From the NCBI GenBank assembly GCA_030765055.1, contig CM060957.1, positions 197,980,335 to 198,044,334 on the forward strand: a stretch of 64,000 nucleotides of DNA, read 5' to 3'. The notes beneath the pieces are model-generated. The model was not told where the DNA came from. It did not search any database and was given only the letters and a program-made list of their open reading frames with translations. Positions 24,175 through 36,098 of this stretch are shown here, piece by piece. The number at the start of each line of letters is the position of its first letter. Positions within the stretch are counted from its first letter, which is position 1. The stretch is from Mantis religiosa. Its lineage: Eukaryota; Arthropoda; Insecta; Mantodea; Mantidae. The position numbers and the translations under genes are program-made.

Positions 24175-25012
24175 TTAATATTGGTGTGGCTTCTTACTTT
24201 CATGAACTAAAAGATGTCTTCTCAAATGTGACAACTGAGTAAAGCTCTTATCACAAACTTCACATTTGTGCGCCCTCTTACCCTCATGATGTAGATTATG
24301 GGTTTTCAAATTGCACAACTGATTAAAGCTCTTATCACAAACTTTACATTTGTGTTCCTTCTTACCTTCATGGATTAAATTATGTCTTTTCAAAGCGAAC
24401 AAATAAGTAAAGCTCTTATCACAAACTTTACACTTGTGTGCCCTCTTACCTTCATGAATTAGATTATGTGTTTTCAAATGTGACAAATGAGTAAAGCTCT
24501 TACCACAAACTTTACATTTGTGTGGCCTCTTACCTTCATGAACTAGATTATGCATTTTCAAATTTGACAAATGAGTGAAGCTCTTTTCACAAACTTTACA
24601 TTTGTGTGGTTTCTTACCTTCATGAATTAAATTATGTACCTTCAAGTTGTACAAACGAGTAAAGCTCCTATTGCAAACTTTACAATCATGTGCCTTCTTA
24701 CCTTCACAATCTAAATTATCTGATTTCACATGTGATAACTTACAAAAACTCTGATCAAAAACTTTACATTGGTGTGATTGCTTAACCCCATTAATTAAAT
24801 TATGTTTTTTCATATTTGCTGCAGAGCCAAAGCCTTTCTCACACGTGCTACACTGCTGTGTTGTTTTGCTCATATCACTTACACTACTGTTTTTTAAGTA
24901 TAAAGGTTCTATATATGAGTCTACGCCATCGCTTGTGTCTCTTGTTTGGACCTTAGCAGAGACCAATGGTGACTTGCCAAGAGTAGTGACAGGAACTGTT
25001 TCTGGGAGTAAT
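24175..25012 (-). CDS. C2H2 zinc-finger protein, terminal exon (locus copy 2)
   Basis: Likely a nuclear DNA-binding regulator, paralogous to the exon at 5875-6805. The exon starts after the acceptor ...ACATTTCAG (first exon base 25012) in the same phase as copy 1 and is open to the stop at 24175-24177. The order is LPETVPV spacer, YIEPLYLK and CSTCEKGF (finger without its last His), then a second degenerate finger (CKVFDQSF..SDNLDC). Six sound C2H2 fingers follow, again with HEGK(K/R)xH linkers. The ORF stops at PHQY. In the next finger the Cys codon reads TAT and the following Lys codon reads TAA, after which finger-like sequence continues in frame to about 24.07 kb. Upstream exons were not identified. 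Confidence 0.85.
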
Positions 25013-25480
25013 CTGAAATGTTGCAGAACTTAGTATCATTTAGCGAATTAACGAGATAATAAAACCTGAAGACAGAATCAGTGAGTACATACACAGACAT
25101 TGGTGACAATCATAGTTAAATCAATTCATGTGAGGTAATTATGCTCTTCATTATAACTAATTATTTCTGTTAATCCACAATATTTTCAAAGAAATAATAA
25201 AGGTCTTTCCAATGAACATAGTGCTTTGTGTTTGTGGCAATAGAAACACAAATTGAACTGCTAATTACATCAACATCACTCTTTACTGTAAAGGCAACTA
25301 TTCAATTTATTTTGTAATTTCTGTGTCTATAAACATGGCACTAAAAGTATTTGTAAAAAAGCAAGCATTATACAAAAGAACATTTAAATTAAATGGATCA
25401 TTTCAGATGATGGAATTCAATACTGATTCTCTATCCACCACAAGATACAAATAAACAGCAACCAAATGAGTGTCTCCATT

Positions 25481-25639
25481 TCATATTCTACTTTTCCCCG
25501 CGCTGAATTTCATTTGCACTCGCAATTTGTCCATTTCAGATTTCACTGCAGAGATTTCGTTTCTCATTCTCTCCATGCCGGATTTCATTTCGTCCATTTC
25601 AGCTAATAAGGTATGAAGCCTTTGCTCTATTGCGGCTCC
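25481..25639 (-). other. Short coiled-coil frame, unrecognised
   Basis: Between a stop at 25640 and a stop at 25481 the minus strand is open for 53 codons, reading a heptad pattern (IEQRLHTLLAEMDEMKSGM.. then ERMRNEISAVKSEMDKLRVQM). It resembles the N-terminal coil of retroelement Gag proteins such as that at 21.15 kb, or an exon of a host coiled-coil protein. It sits inside zinc-finger locus copy 2 and has no counterpart in copy 1. Confidence 0.35.
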
Positions 25640-26689
25640 TTACCCCACTTCTATACACTAGTATGAGTAAAATGACAGCAAGAGGTTGTACTACTTTAAC
25701 TCTAGTATCGTTAGCTCAGTGCTAAGTTACACTTTTTTACAAATACAACAAAAAGATGCATTTTTTCCGTAACACAGCCTATTTTGTGTCTCTGTTACAA
25801 CTCATGCTCGCGCTGATTGTCGCTCCTCAACGCTCACTAAACCTAGTGTTCGCAGACTGACACTACTTGTCGATTCTCAGACAACTATCTCTTTACATTT
25901 AAGCTGTTCAGATTCAGCGATTACTTTAAACTACTGAAAACCGAAAAGTTCACAACTGGAGGAATGGAGAAGTAGAATCTTGTAAATCTGCTTTAATTGA
26001 AGATTAAGGAACACATCAACAATAAGGCCTGCACTTCCGGTCCCGTATCTCAACTATTAGATGTTCTTGTATGTTAAACTTCCGTTCCTCTCACGGCAAA
26101 CAACAAAAGTGCTAAAATGGGATAACTCACACTTAATTCCTTTGCTGTAGAAGTTCACTGTCACCGTAAAATACTAAGTTGGGAATTTTAGTGAATTTAT
26201 TTTGAGTTTTGCTGTCATCAGCTCTATGAGTTATCTTTGAGAATGGCAGGAAGAAAAATAAAAAGATATACATACACAGAGACTGGAGCCGGAAATGTTT
26301 GTAAAGAGCATAATCACTGGCTGCATGTTAAAATCTCAAGTTAAGAAGATCCTAACTCTAAAAGCTCTGAAATAGAACAATATTTTATTAAATCCTGAGG
26401 GTTAGCCAGCCACACACATAACGGTTGATGTTCATTGGACTTTTCCATCTTCTGCTAATTAACTGTCAACTCATAAAAGAATTATTTCTCGAAGTGCTCT
26501 CTTTAAGGTCCAGGAGATCCAAACATATATTTCTAGTGAAATATAAATAATGAGTTTTGGGTGAAATAAAATTTTACTTTCACGTAATAAAGGAAGAACA
26601 TTCAGATTTTGCTTCACTACAACATTAATAACTGCTAACACAGTATCATTTAAATTGGTAGATAATGTTTTAAAATTAGTGATACATAA

Positions 26690-28010
26690 AACTCAGAGAT
26701 AAGTGGAAAGGGGCTACACATGATGAATCTATCCACAATTATCATTTTAAATAAATCTGCAAGTGTATGGCCCAGTACTGTAACCTTTGTACAGCTCTAG
26801 ATTGTGGTGAAGAAAGAGCAAGTAAACAACTCCATTATCAGTTAATGGCCACAGCAAAGTGATCAACTATACTTTACAAAGATTTGGTTATTCTATTACA
26901 GCAGTGGTACTTCAAGTGTGACGGAACACTGCACTCATTGTCTTTGCTCTTACCTATTAATAGCAAAAGAAGGAAGCTTTGAATACAGGTTTACCTCAAC
27001 GAGCAGAGCTGACAGGTTCTCATATTACATTCTTGTTCCTTTTAGGAAGAAATAAAGATATGAAAGGAGAGAATTTGGACAGACTGAGACAGACTGAGAA
27101 ATTCAATGTCATAGGCAAGATTTGAACATAGAACTCCCAGTCTGCGTCAGTTGTTCTATTGAGCTGTGACATTAATGCCAATATGACATTAATTCTCCAA
27201 CTGACTCGAATTATCCTGGTAACCCACTAGGAAATTCTCATATACACTTACGACAACTACTTAATGGTGACTTACAACACGTAAGAACCTAACTCCAGTC
27301 TTCATAGTCAACCACTATTATCTTTCAGTCTGACTCAACCTATCCAGAACTGGGCCTACACACTGCTGGTGTGACATAACAATTTAATTAACATTTAGAT
27401 CTAATAGTAGCATAGCATCCACTCTGCCATCTAATGTAGTTTCCTATCTGCCTCACCTTGTTGTCCCAGTACTTTTTCATTGTCAATCTTCCTTTTCTTA
27501 TCTACTTCTTTTTAACTTTCCAAAACATTGCACAGTAGATGATATATTGGAATATTATAAAATTCAGAGACAAGATCAAAGGAGCTACAAATGACAAGTC
27601 TATCTACAATTATCCTTAGCCTTGTTTGCATTAATCAGCAAGTGCCCAGTCCTGTGCCACAACATTTGTTCTGCTCTGAATTGTGGTCAAGTAATAGTAA
27701 GTAAATACCTCAATATATCCGTTAATGTCTACAAGACACAGTAAGCTGGTCAACAGAGAGAGTTGGTTATTCCATTACAGCAATGTTACTTCAAATGTAA
27801 CAAAACACTGCATTCAGTTTACTACAATGAATCTAAATTGAGTAAAGGAAGGTTTTAATTTTGTGTTCCTCTCAACATGCATGACTAAAAACTTCCCCTG
27901 ATACATTTGTGTTTCTTTGAGGATGGAATAAAGATACCAATGTACTGAAGAAATTATAATTGAAATCACAAGCCTACGCAGAAAACTGATTTGGCACCTT
28001 TATAGCTATT
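26690..28010 (-). repeat. Two diverged copies of a dispersed repeat
   Basis: Segments at about 26.69-27.19 kb and 27.54-28.0 kb share a long series of blocks: 'gataagtggaaaggggctacacatgatgaatctatccacaattatc' type, 'cagcagtggtacttcaagtg', 'cactgca', and the 'ttcttgttcctttt..gaagaaataaagatat' block. The latter also matches 3.29-3.52 kb. The minus-strand head at about 27.1 kb has a B-box-like GTTCAAATC. The family is unknown. Confidence 0.5.
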
Positions 28011-28011
28011 G

Positions 28012-28905
28012 GTTCAATACTTTAAAAGAAGAAAGATGAAACTTTCTTCTATTATTTATTACAAAATGCTTAGTCTCCTATGAAAAGAGAAAGCTTCCTT
28101 TACATATTTTGTAGTAGATGAAAAGAGGTTATATGATGCTGAAAACATAGTAAACCTTGCAGACATAGGTCATTATTAATCGTAATTGAAATTTTATATC
28201 CTCGCCACTATAAAACAAAACAAAATTTAAATCTATAAGTAAACAAAACTCTACAAAGTCCTAATATGACAAAAAGAAATCACATTAGCTCACAATTTAG
28301 CAGACCTGGAATTGAAATATGATAAATCTTTGTCTACCACTTAACATATACTTCTAGAAATGCTAATATAAAGCATAATAAAAATAACTTTGAACAAAAT
28401 TCAAGAAATAATCATGTAAAAATGCACAATATTTGAGCAACTAAGAGTGAAGTTAATTTAAATTTATGAAAGCTTTAGTTGGAATTGTTGTAAACTTGAT
28501 CTCATATTCATAAAAAAGCTAAAGTTACTTACAACAAAGCATAAAATATTATATGGAATATAATAGATAACTGTGGGAAACCTCCTTATTTGCTTGACAA
28601 ATTATAAATTCATATATTTAATTACAAATGTATACTTTTATCGTTTTCCAAACAGATAAGTTTGACACAGAAACTATATGTTATTGTAAACTTAGTAACA
28701 TATTCCTATGAGTTAAGATCAAAATACAATGTAGTATAACATTAATATAATTTTGAGTTGAACTAGTATTCAGTGCTCCATCCATTGCTAGTGTTTACCT
28801 AGAACACGTTTAGTCAGGACCTTCTTAACAATCTCAGCTGTCAGCTATTGACTGTTAACTGTTGACAACAACTTTGAAATTGTATAATAAACAGGATAAA
28901 GCCAC
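28012..28905. other. AT-rich, nothing recognised
   Basis: No frame, terminal repeat or tRNA-like box recognised. Confidence 0.5.
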
Positions 28906-29695
28906 AGACAAAAATCAGGTATGTACCAGGTATACTGCAAAGGCTGTGACAACTTTTACATTGGAAAAACTAACAGAAATTTGAATATTAGGCTTAAAGA
29001 ACATTTTAGGAACATCAGGAACAAAGAAATAGACAAATTGGCGGTAGCGTACCATTTTAGGAATGATATGATACTGTCACCCGATCGTTGGAACACCCTA
29101 TAGAACCAGCTGAGAGCGGGCAAGCAGGGGAAGTCGGCGTTAGCCATGCCCCTCCTCGTTTGTCTTATAGTGGTGACAAGGGGTAGCTGGGAGAAAAAAC
29201 ATCACTGTGCCGTCTCTTTCTGTTCCACCTTTGTTCTCGAACTTACGGGATATTTCATCTAATCTAGAACATTCACGTTCCCCCAGCTGACCCTATATAA
29301 GCAACACGCCGGGCAGTAAGTCAGTCAGTCAGTCAGAGTTCTTGGCGAGCAGTGTAAGAGTGCAGTGCTAGTGTACGACGAGAAGACTGTGTACGTGTAT
29401 CGGAGTATTGTATGTAATTACGAGTGCAAGTGAAACTGCAACGGACGAAATGGGGAATCGTAATTGTGTGCATTACGTAATTCTGTGTAATTGGCAAGTG
29501 TTAAACTGTAAGTTGGTGGAAATAAAGAACATTTTTGAGTGGTGTAATTGGACTTTTCATTTCACGAACCCACAAAGTCACAATACAGAGCAAAAAATCT
29601 ACTTATTAAAAAGTGTCCATGGCCCAACTGCATTAACCACATGGGCAAAGATGTTCATAAAGAAATATACCAAATCAGCAGTCGACATAAACTGA
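28906..29695 (+). pseudogene. Penelope-like element, GIY-YIG endonuclease fragment (third family), split by a solo LTR
   Basis: The frame from 28921 reads YQVYCKGCDNFYIGKTNRNL with RLKEHFRNIRN, then LAVAYHFRNDMI. These are the GIY-YIG core, the conserved Arg/Lys-Glu-His segment and the xVAxHF block of Penelope-like endonucleases. The reading is broken at 29074 by a solo LTR. It resumes after 29582 as ...IYLLKSVHGPTAL then WAKMFIKKY, which matches the WEKIFINKN tail of the other Penelope copies, and stops at 29693-29695. The reverse transcriptase part is missing. The sequence differs clearly from the families at 49-58 and 61-62 kb. Confidence 0.8.
29075..29582 (+). mobile_element. Solo LTR inserted in a Penelope endonuclease (508 bp)
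   Basis: Runs TGTCACCCGATCG... to ...CCCACAAAGTCACA with a 4-bp target duplication ATAC at 29071-29074 and 29583-29586. It contains CTATATAAGC at about 29291 (promoter TATA) followed by a GTCAGTCAGTCAG repeat near the expected transcription start, and AATAAA near 29521. The 3' part is shared with the other LTRs of the window, while U3 is different. Confidence 0.92.
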
Positions 29696-29696
29696 G

Positions 29697-30180
29697 GATG
29701 TAAGGAAGGTGCCAATGAAACGCTTTCTAGGTAACTACTAGCAATATATGGAGCTTCGAGTACTAGTTCACTCAAAATTATATAGGTAACATATGTTTGT
29801 GTCTTGACTGTATTTAACAGCTGCTTGTTGTCATTGTCAGCAGTCAGGATGACAGCGAGTAGCTCTTGAAACTGACCAAGACACAAACAATTTAAACTGA
29901 TCAATTTGATCGTCATTGTTCCATAAATACAAAATGTATATTTTGGTTTAGAAATATCTTAAATTAAGAGCATTTTAATCCCATGAGACGAAATCTTAAG
30001 AACACAATAACAGTATGTTCAAAATAAGACACTGTTAGGAAGCGAGAATATTCTATCAACTTGTGAAGCAGAACTATGATAATAAGTTTGATATTTATCA
30101 GGTATTGGAGTGCTAAGTGAGCAGGCGTGTGTGAAGGAGCTCCTGATAGCTTAAACAAAGAAGGTTATAAGGGACAATGG
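29697..30180. other. Non-coding, nothing recognised
   Basis: No recognisable frame or repeat boundary. Confidence 0.45.
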
Positions 30181-31716
30181 GAGTGAATACTTCCACATAC
30201 AGGTGCAAGAACAGAGCATTCAGAGCAGTTAGAGGTAGTAAATCCGGAAACAGAAAAGAAGAGGAACCACAAGATTATGGCAATTATTCTGATTGTGTTA
30301 GTAGTTACCAGTAGGCTAGAAGTGAATCCTGCGCCAATGTACACAGGTAACATTTTGGACTAAATACTAAGCAGAATGAACAAGCTGAAAAAGGGACTAA
30401 GTGATGAAGTATATGCTGCAGTAAAATAAATCAAACACGAACTCAAAGAGGAAGTTAAGGACATCAGGAGAGAAACGGAAGGTACAAAAGTAAGGGTAAG
30501 TAATTGGAAAGTAATTGGAGGTACAATTTGTAATCTACTGGAGAGGAAGAACGTCGAGGGGTCTGGGCCATACAAGAAGTCTATGATATTCTGGAACGAA
30601 AACTGGAAATGAGATTGGGAGGCAGAACTGCATAGGAAGGACGCAGGAGAAGTGTTTAGCATAGGAAGGAATACAGGCAGGAGAACAAAACTCAGAAGAT
30701 TCATTAACATGAGCATAGTCTATGAGATATTGAACAGATCAAGGAAATAAAAGGATAAAATATTTTAATAAATAAAGATTTATCATTCGAGGAACGGGAA
30801 CTGAAGAAAAAGCTGATAAAACAGATGAGAGAAGCAAGGATGGTTGGGTAAAAAGCATACATTTGAAATTTGATGGCAGGAAAACGACACCTGAGAGGGA
30901 AAAGAACATAAGACTGGACGGCAGATGAGAACAGGAAACAACTCAGACAAGAGTTCCAACAGAGGCACGAGGTGAATCTACACACATGACAGGCAAAGGA
31001 ATGGCAAAGTCCAATCGAGTACCAAGGAGTAGAGGACAGGCTAAAAAAGTAGGGAGGGAAATAGGCAGCAGAGCAGTACAATACACAGACAGTTCAATAG
31101 CTGTAATGATCAAGAGAGAAGATATGATGACATTTGGGATGTCATGCGATATGTCATCACCAAAGGAAGTTATCACACAGAAGAGAGAGGAAAGGGGAGC
31201 AACTTGTGCTCTAGCAGAGAAAGGGAAGGAGGCGTGGTGCCAGTGTAGTGCAGCATCCAGTGAGGAAGACTGAAGATACCCTGAGATATACTGGAGGGAT
31301 TAGACAATCTGGCAGTGACAGAAACATGGTTAAAATAGGACATTATTGAAATATGTATTTGTATAGTATACAACCTGCCAGTTACATTACAGTTCCGTAA
31401 CCTGGCATTATATAAGCTTTTAGAGAAGGACATAGAGAGATTAACAGATCGGTATATACACATAGAGGTAATAATAATGGGAGATTTCGATGTCAGAATA
31501 GGGGAAAGTGCTGTAAATTTAATGCATTTATGGGAATCAAATGATGTGTTACAGAAAAGAGAGAGTGCTACATATAGCAGGGACAAAATGGTGGACTGAG
31601 GTAGTGAAAAATTTGTGGACTTTTGGGAACAACATTCACTCGATATTTTAAATGGAAAATACGGAGAAGATGAAGCTGGGGAATATATGTGGCATGAAGT
31701 GTATGATGCATCTTAT
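30180..31716 (+). pseudogene. Old non-LTR retrotransposon D, 5' part (ORF1 and endonuclease start)
   Basis: A decayed ORF1-like region gives KIMAIILIVLVVTSRLEVNPAP (30.28-30.34 kb; hydrophobic then NPxP), then a Lys/Glu-rich coiled coil (VKDIRRETEGTKVRVSNW) and a basic tail. From 31.28 kb the endonuclease begins: LEGLDNLAVTETWLK, IHIEVIIMGDFDVRIGES, and FVDFWEQHSLDILNGKYG near 31.62 kb. The reading is interrupted at about 31.716 kb by another LINE and resumes at 33.72 kb. Many stops are present. Confidence 0.65.
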
Positions 31717-33722
31717 ACTAACTAAAATTTCAAAACTTTTCAAAAAATATGTAGGCGTGATTTTGATATAGCTTTCCCACTTGTACAAATAAAAGAATCA
31801 TTCTCAGGAAAATCAAGTTTGTGGATTACTTAAGGAATTATAACATCTTGCGCGCACAAACGAAAATTACATGAAATTCTGCAAACAGTGATTGTCACTC
31901 CACAATTCAGTGACTATGTTAAGAAATATAAACCACATTGGATAATTTAGTACTGCAGAAGCATTCAAAATTAATAACAAACCCAAAGTTAATAGCAGAG
32001 ACTTTTAACGATCACTTCATAAATCTTGCTGAAAATATTGTTTCACAAAAGAACTCCAAAATGGGTACTTCATTAAAAACAAATAGAGCAAATATATGTG
32101 AAACACCGATGTTCTTGTGCTCTACTGATTTTGAGGAAATCGTTTCCAAATTTAAGTCCAAGTACTCTTTAGGTATTGATAACGTTCCTGATTTTTTGCT
32201 AAAGAAATGTTATATTCTTACTGTACACCCGTTAGCAGACGTATGTAATAGCTCACCTGAACAAGCAGTGCTTGTTCAACTGCTAAAGTAAAGCCATTAT
32301 ACCAAAAAGGAGATAAAACTGATTTACTAAATTACAGACCAATTTCAATCTTATCCAGCTTCTCTAAAGTAGTGGAAAAGATATTCTATAAAAGACTTTT
32401 AGCATTTATAGTGATGAATGATTTAATATCTAAATCTCAGCATGGGTTTTGTAAACAAAAATCAACAGAAACTTCACTTTTTGATTTTGTAAACAGTGTA
32501 ATAAATACTTTGGATAGCAAACTCAAAATACTAGGTGCATTTTTCGACCTAACTAAAGCATTCAATGTACTAAACCACAATTTACTATTCCAAAAATTAG
32601 AACATATGGGTATTAGAGGGCATGCATTGGAATGAACCAAATCATATCTAAGGGACAGGCAGCAAATAGTAGAAATTTCACATACAGAAAAAGATTGCAT
32701 TAAAGAATACCGATCAGACATAAAATATATTAAGTTTGGTGTACCACAAGGTTCTATTTTGGCTCCTATTCTTTTATTATTTTTTGTAAATGATTTACAG
32801 TCAAATACTACAGCTAAAAGAATAGTTCAATATGCTGACGACGCATATATATTAATTGAAAGCAATGCACTTGAAGAGCTACAAATGTTATCGAGCAGAA
32901 TGTTCAGTAATATTTCTAAACAGTTCAGCAATAATAATTTAATTGTAAACTTGGATAAGACACAGGTAATTCATTTGCAGTTTTCTCAGAATAAGTCTCC
33001 TGTACAATCACAAAAACTGTCAGAAGTGTGTATTTTGCGTGTACTCACTCCATTTTAATATATGGCATAACATTGTGGGGTAACTCACCACATTGTAAAT
33101 CATTATTCATAATGCAAAAATGGATTCTAAGAATACTTGGAGAAGTTAAATCAACATCAACTTGCAGACCATTATTTACAAAATTTAAAAGCTTACCTCT
33201 CCCATGTATTATCTTTTTTGAAATTCTAAAATTTACAAAGACAAATTTAATGAAAGAAATGGCCACTGTAGCTTTAATGACAGTTCATAATCATAATACG
33301 AGACAGAGAATGGATATTCATGTGAATAGAAGTAACACAAGAGCTCATGAAAACAGTGTAATAAACCTAGGAATCACTTTTTTTAATAAACTGCCTATAG
33401 CCAATAAAACCACTTGCAATTTTTCAGCATTTAAAAAGTCAGTTTTGGCATACTTGCTAGACCACTGTATTTATTCTGTTAGTGAATTTATGGAAAGTTT
33501 ATAATATTGTTACATTTCTGAATTAATTGTGTATATTATAAAATTCTTGAGATATCTTTATAAAACATTATTTTGTACAAACACTGACTTGTCCTTATTG
33601 GATGTGACTTGTTAATTTACAAGTATAGTTAATTGCACTGTAAATTCACAATCTGACGTGTCTTATATCATAGTACTCATATACAATGTATGATTTACAA
33701 GATGAATAAATTATCTATCTAT
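31717..33722 (+). mobile_element. CR1/Jockey-like non-LTR element, 5'-truncated, inserted in element D
   Basis: Reads as the C-terminal two thirds of ORF2. A linker region (SSLWITxGI..SCAHKRKLHE) comes first, then RT motifs: FFDLTKAFNVLNH at 32.54 kb, FGVPQGSILAPILLLFFVNDL around 32.73 kb and QYADDAYILIE at 32.83 kb. A C-terminal domain (YGITLWGNSPHCKSLFIMQKWILRILG, ..INLGITFFNKLP, FKKSVLAYLLDHCIYSVSEF) ends at 33504. Frame shifts at about 32.29, 32.64 and 33.03 kb disable it. The 3' end has the short ATCTATCT repeat tail at 33.71 kb. The C-terminal layout is shared with the elements at 41.6 and 46-48 kb. Confidence 0.8.
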
Positions 33723-34014
33723 GTATGTTTATAAATACAAATGGTCAAAGTGTAAGCGATTACGTATTATGGTCAAATAATTTGAAAGTTAAGATAAACG
33801 ACTTCAAAATTACAAACTTATGCACAAGCAGTGGACCTTTACCAATAATAATAGAAATAAATCTGCAACATAAAGTAGGAAAAAGGGTAGAAGGAAGAGA
33901 GGTAATACAAAGAGAATAAAACTGTTAGGAACAGAGAATAGGTTTATATATGACATAAATTCAGGTAGTAGGACAAATTATAGAAAACCATATAATGCTG
34001 AACATTAGGGAAGA
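33723..34014 (+). pseudogene. Old non-LTR retrotransposon D, middle part
   Basis: Continues the endonuclease of element D after the insertion: NGQSVSDYVLWSNNLKVKINDF, then SGPLPIIIEI. This is the C-terminal strand of an APE-type endonuclease (normally SDHxPI). It ends in the 12-bp target duplication CATTAGGGAAGA (34003-34014) made by the I-superfamily element and continues at 40171. Confidence 0.65.
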
Positions 34015-34256
34015 GTGAGTGAGTGAGTGTAGTGTTTAAGGGCCCGTCGACAACAAGGTCATTTGGGCCCTAAGTCAACACTAAAATCTAAAAGATACAC
34101 AAACTAAGCTAAAAGGTAAGATAAAATCACTCAACTACTAAAAGTACATAAGACTCACAATTAAAAATATCTAAAATCAACAAATTAAAAATAACACAGA
34201 ACTATTAAAAGTTCATAAAAACCCGTTCCAAGTCGAATAATTTAAAATCGCTAAAA

Positions 34257-36026
34257 TTAACAAATATAAAATCCAAGGTGGACTTGTTTATTAAAACTAA
34301 TTTCGGTAACAAACCGCAGTGCCTTCATCACGGCCACTGGGTCGTCCCCTAAAATACTGGGCAAGTCAGCTCCCAAGCCTATTGACTGGCGAACGCGGGC
34401 GTACTGCGGGCAATCAAGCAGTACGTGCCGCACCGTGAGGCGTACTGAACACGAGGCACACACAGGGGCCGGTTCCCCTCTTAGCAGATGGCCATGAGTT
34501 GCTCGTGTGTGCCCAATTCTAAGCCGGGTGAGTATCACCTCGGCTCGCCGGTTATCCCTGCAGGATGTTTGCCAGGGTTGTACGCTCTCCTTTATACCCC
34601 GTAGTTGTGTGCCTTCTATAGCTGTCCAGGAGTGCTGCCAAGCAGATAGGAGATGGCGACGGAATAAACGTTGCACATCCTGGTATGGCACCGTAGATGT
34701 TAAACTCCGGGGTAAAAAGCAAGCGGACTTAGCAGCCGCGTCCGCCTCCTCGTTCCCGGTAATCCCCACGTGGCCTGGGGTCCAGGTAAAAACAAAATTG
34801 TACCCGCGCCCGAGCATTTGCGAGATCTGGGCCTGTATTTTTAAAACGAGGGTCTGAGCGGCAGTGAGCTGTTGCAAAGCCTGAAGCGCACTCAGAGAAT
34901 CAGTGCAGACAATAAAAGAGCCGGGAGCTAACTTGCAAATAAAAAGGAGCAAATAGAAGATGGCATACAGTTCTGCGGAAAAAACTGAAGTGGAGTCCAG
35001 AAGGCGAAATTTATGAGCCTCACCGTTAACGAAGAACGCGCAACCCGTAGCGTTACCTAACTGAGAACCGTCTGTAAAGACCGGAACATAGTTAGGGTAA
35101 CGGCCCAGTAATTCGGCAAAAAGTTGTTGGAACACCGAATGTGGAGTAGCGAGTCTAGAATTGTTTGAAAGTGCGAGATCGAACTGCGCACGATTGAGCT
35201 GCCATGCAGGATAGGGGCAGATGGACGACCTCTCCACGCGAGGCATTCGGAGGCCATGGGAATGTAGGAGATCACGAAATCTTATTCCCACGGGGCGTGT
35301 GTGAGAACCAGGGCGCATATAACGGTGGGCTAAATCTGGACGCAGAACTGGTTTAAAACAAGGATGATTGGGATAACTTGCCAACTTCGAAACGTATGAG
35401 CAGAGTAACAGCGAGCGACGAATATGGAGTGGAGGTTCGCCTGAGTCTCCATATAGACAGTCGACTCGACTGGTGCGGAAAGCTCCTGTGGCAATGCGGA
35501 TGCCGGTGTGATGCACGGTGTCTAAAAGGCGAAGTTTAGAGGCGGTCGCTGCGCCATAAATAAAACTGCCATAGTCCAGCTTGGACCGAACCAGAGAGCG
35601 GTACAGCCTCAACATTACCGTGCGATCGCCCCCCCCCCCAAGATGCTCCAGATAATACCTTCAGCACCCGAAGAGAACGATCGCAAGAGGCTCGAAGGTG
35701 ACGAATGTGGTGCTCCCAATTGAGTTGTCGGTCCAAGTAGAGGCCCAAGAACTTCAGGTGTGAGACAAATGGCAGGGGTGTGCCGTTCAAATGAAGATCA
35801 GGAGGCGGGTGAATACCTCGTAGGCGGTGAAAGTGGATACACTGCGTCTTCGCAGCTGAAAAACGGAAGCCGGTTTGAAGCGCCCAAGCTGCTAGCTGGG
35901 TAATGGTCAGCTGCAGTTGGCGCTCGATGTGATCTATGTTGGCAGACCTATAATAAACTGCGAAGTCGTCAACATAGAGGGATGATGGAATTCCACTTCT
36001 AACGGCATTAGTGATGAAAATTTACT

Positions 36027-36098
<72 letters not shown>

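Larger units (their letters stand above)
24030..26280 (-). repeat. Zinc-finger locus, copy 2 of the inverted duplication
   Basis: The minus-strand counterpart of 3.53-6.93 kb. It keeps the presumed upstream block (26.27-25.75 kb), the pre-exon block including the acceptor, and the zinc-finger exon. It lacks the SINE and the 91-bp repeats of copy 1. After the shared 5' block it carries a short coiled-coil frame not seen in copy 1 (25481-25639). Confidence 0.75.

Noticed and set aside
28906..29695. Homing endonuclease of an intron (GIY-YIG)
   Set aside because: The linker and flanking blocks match Penelope-like endonucleases and no intron context exists.
34507..34857. Plus-strand ORFs over 34.5-38.4 kb
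   Set aside because: They are antisense shadows of LINE ORF2 and ORF1. The minus strand carries all catalytic motifs.
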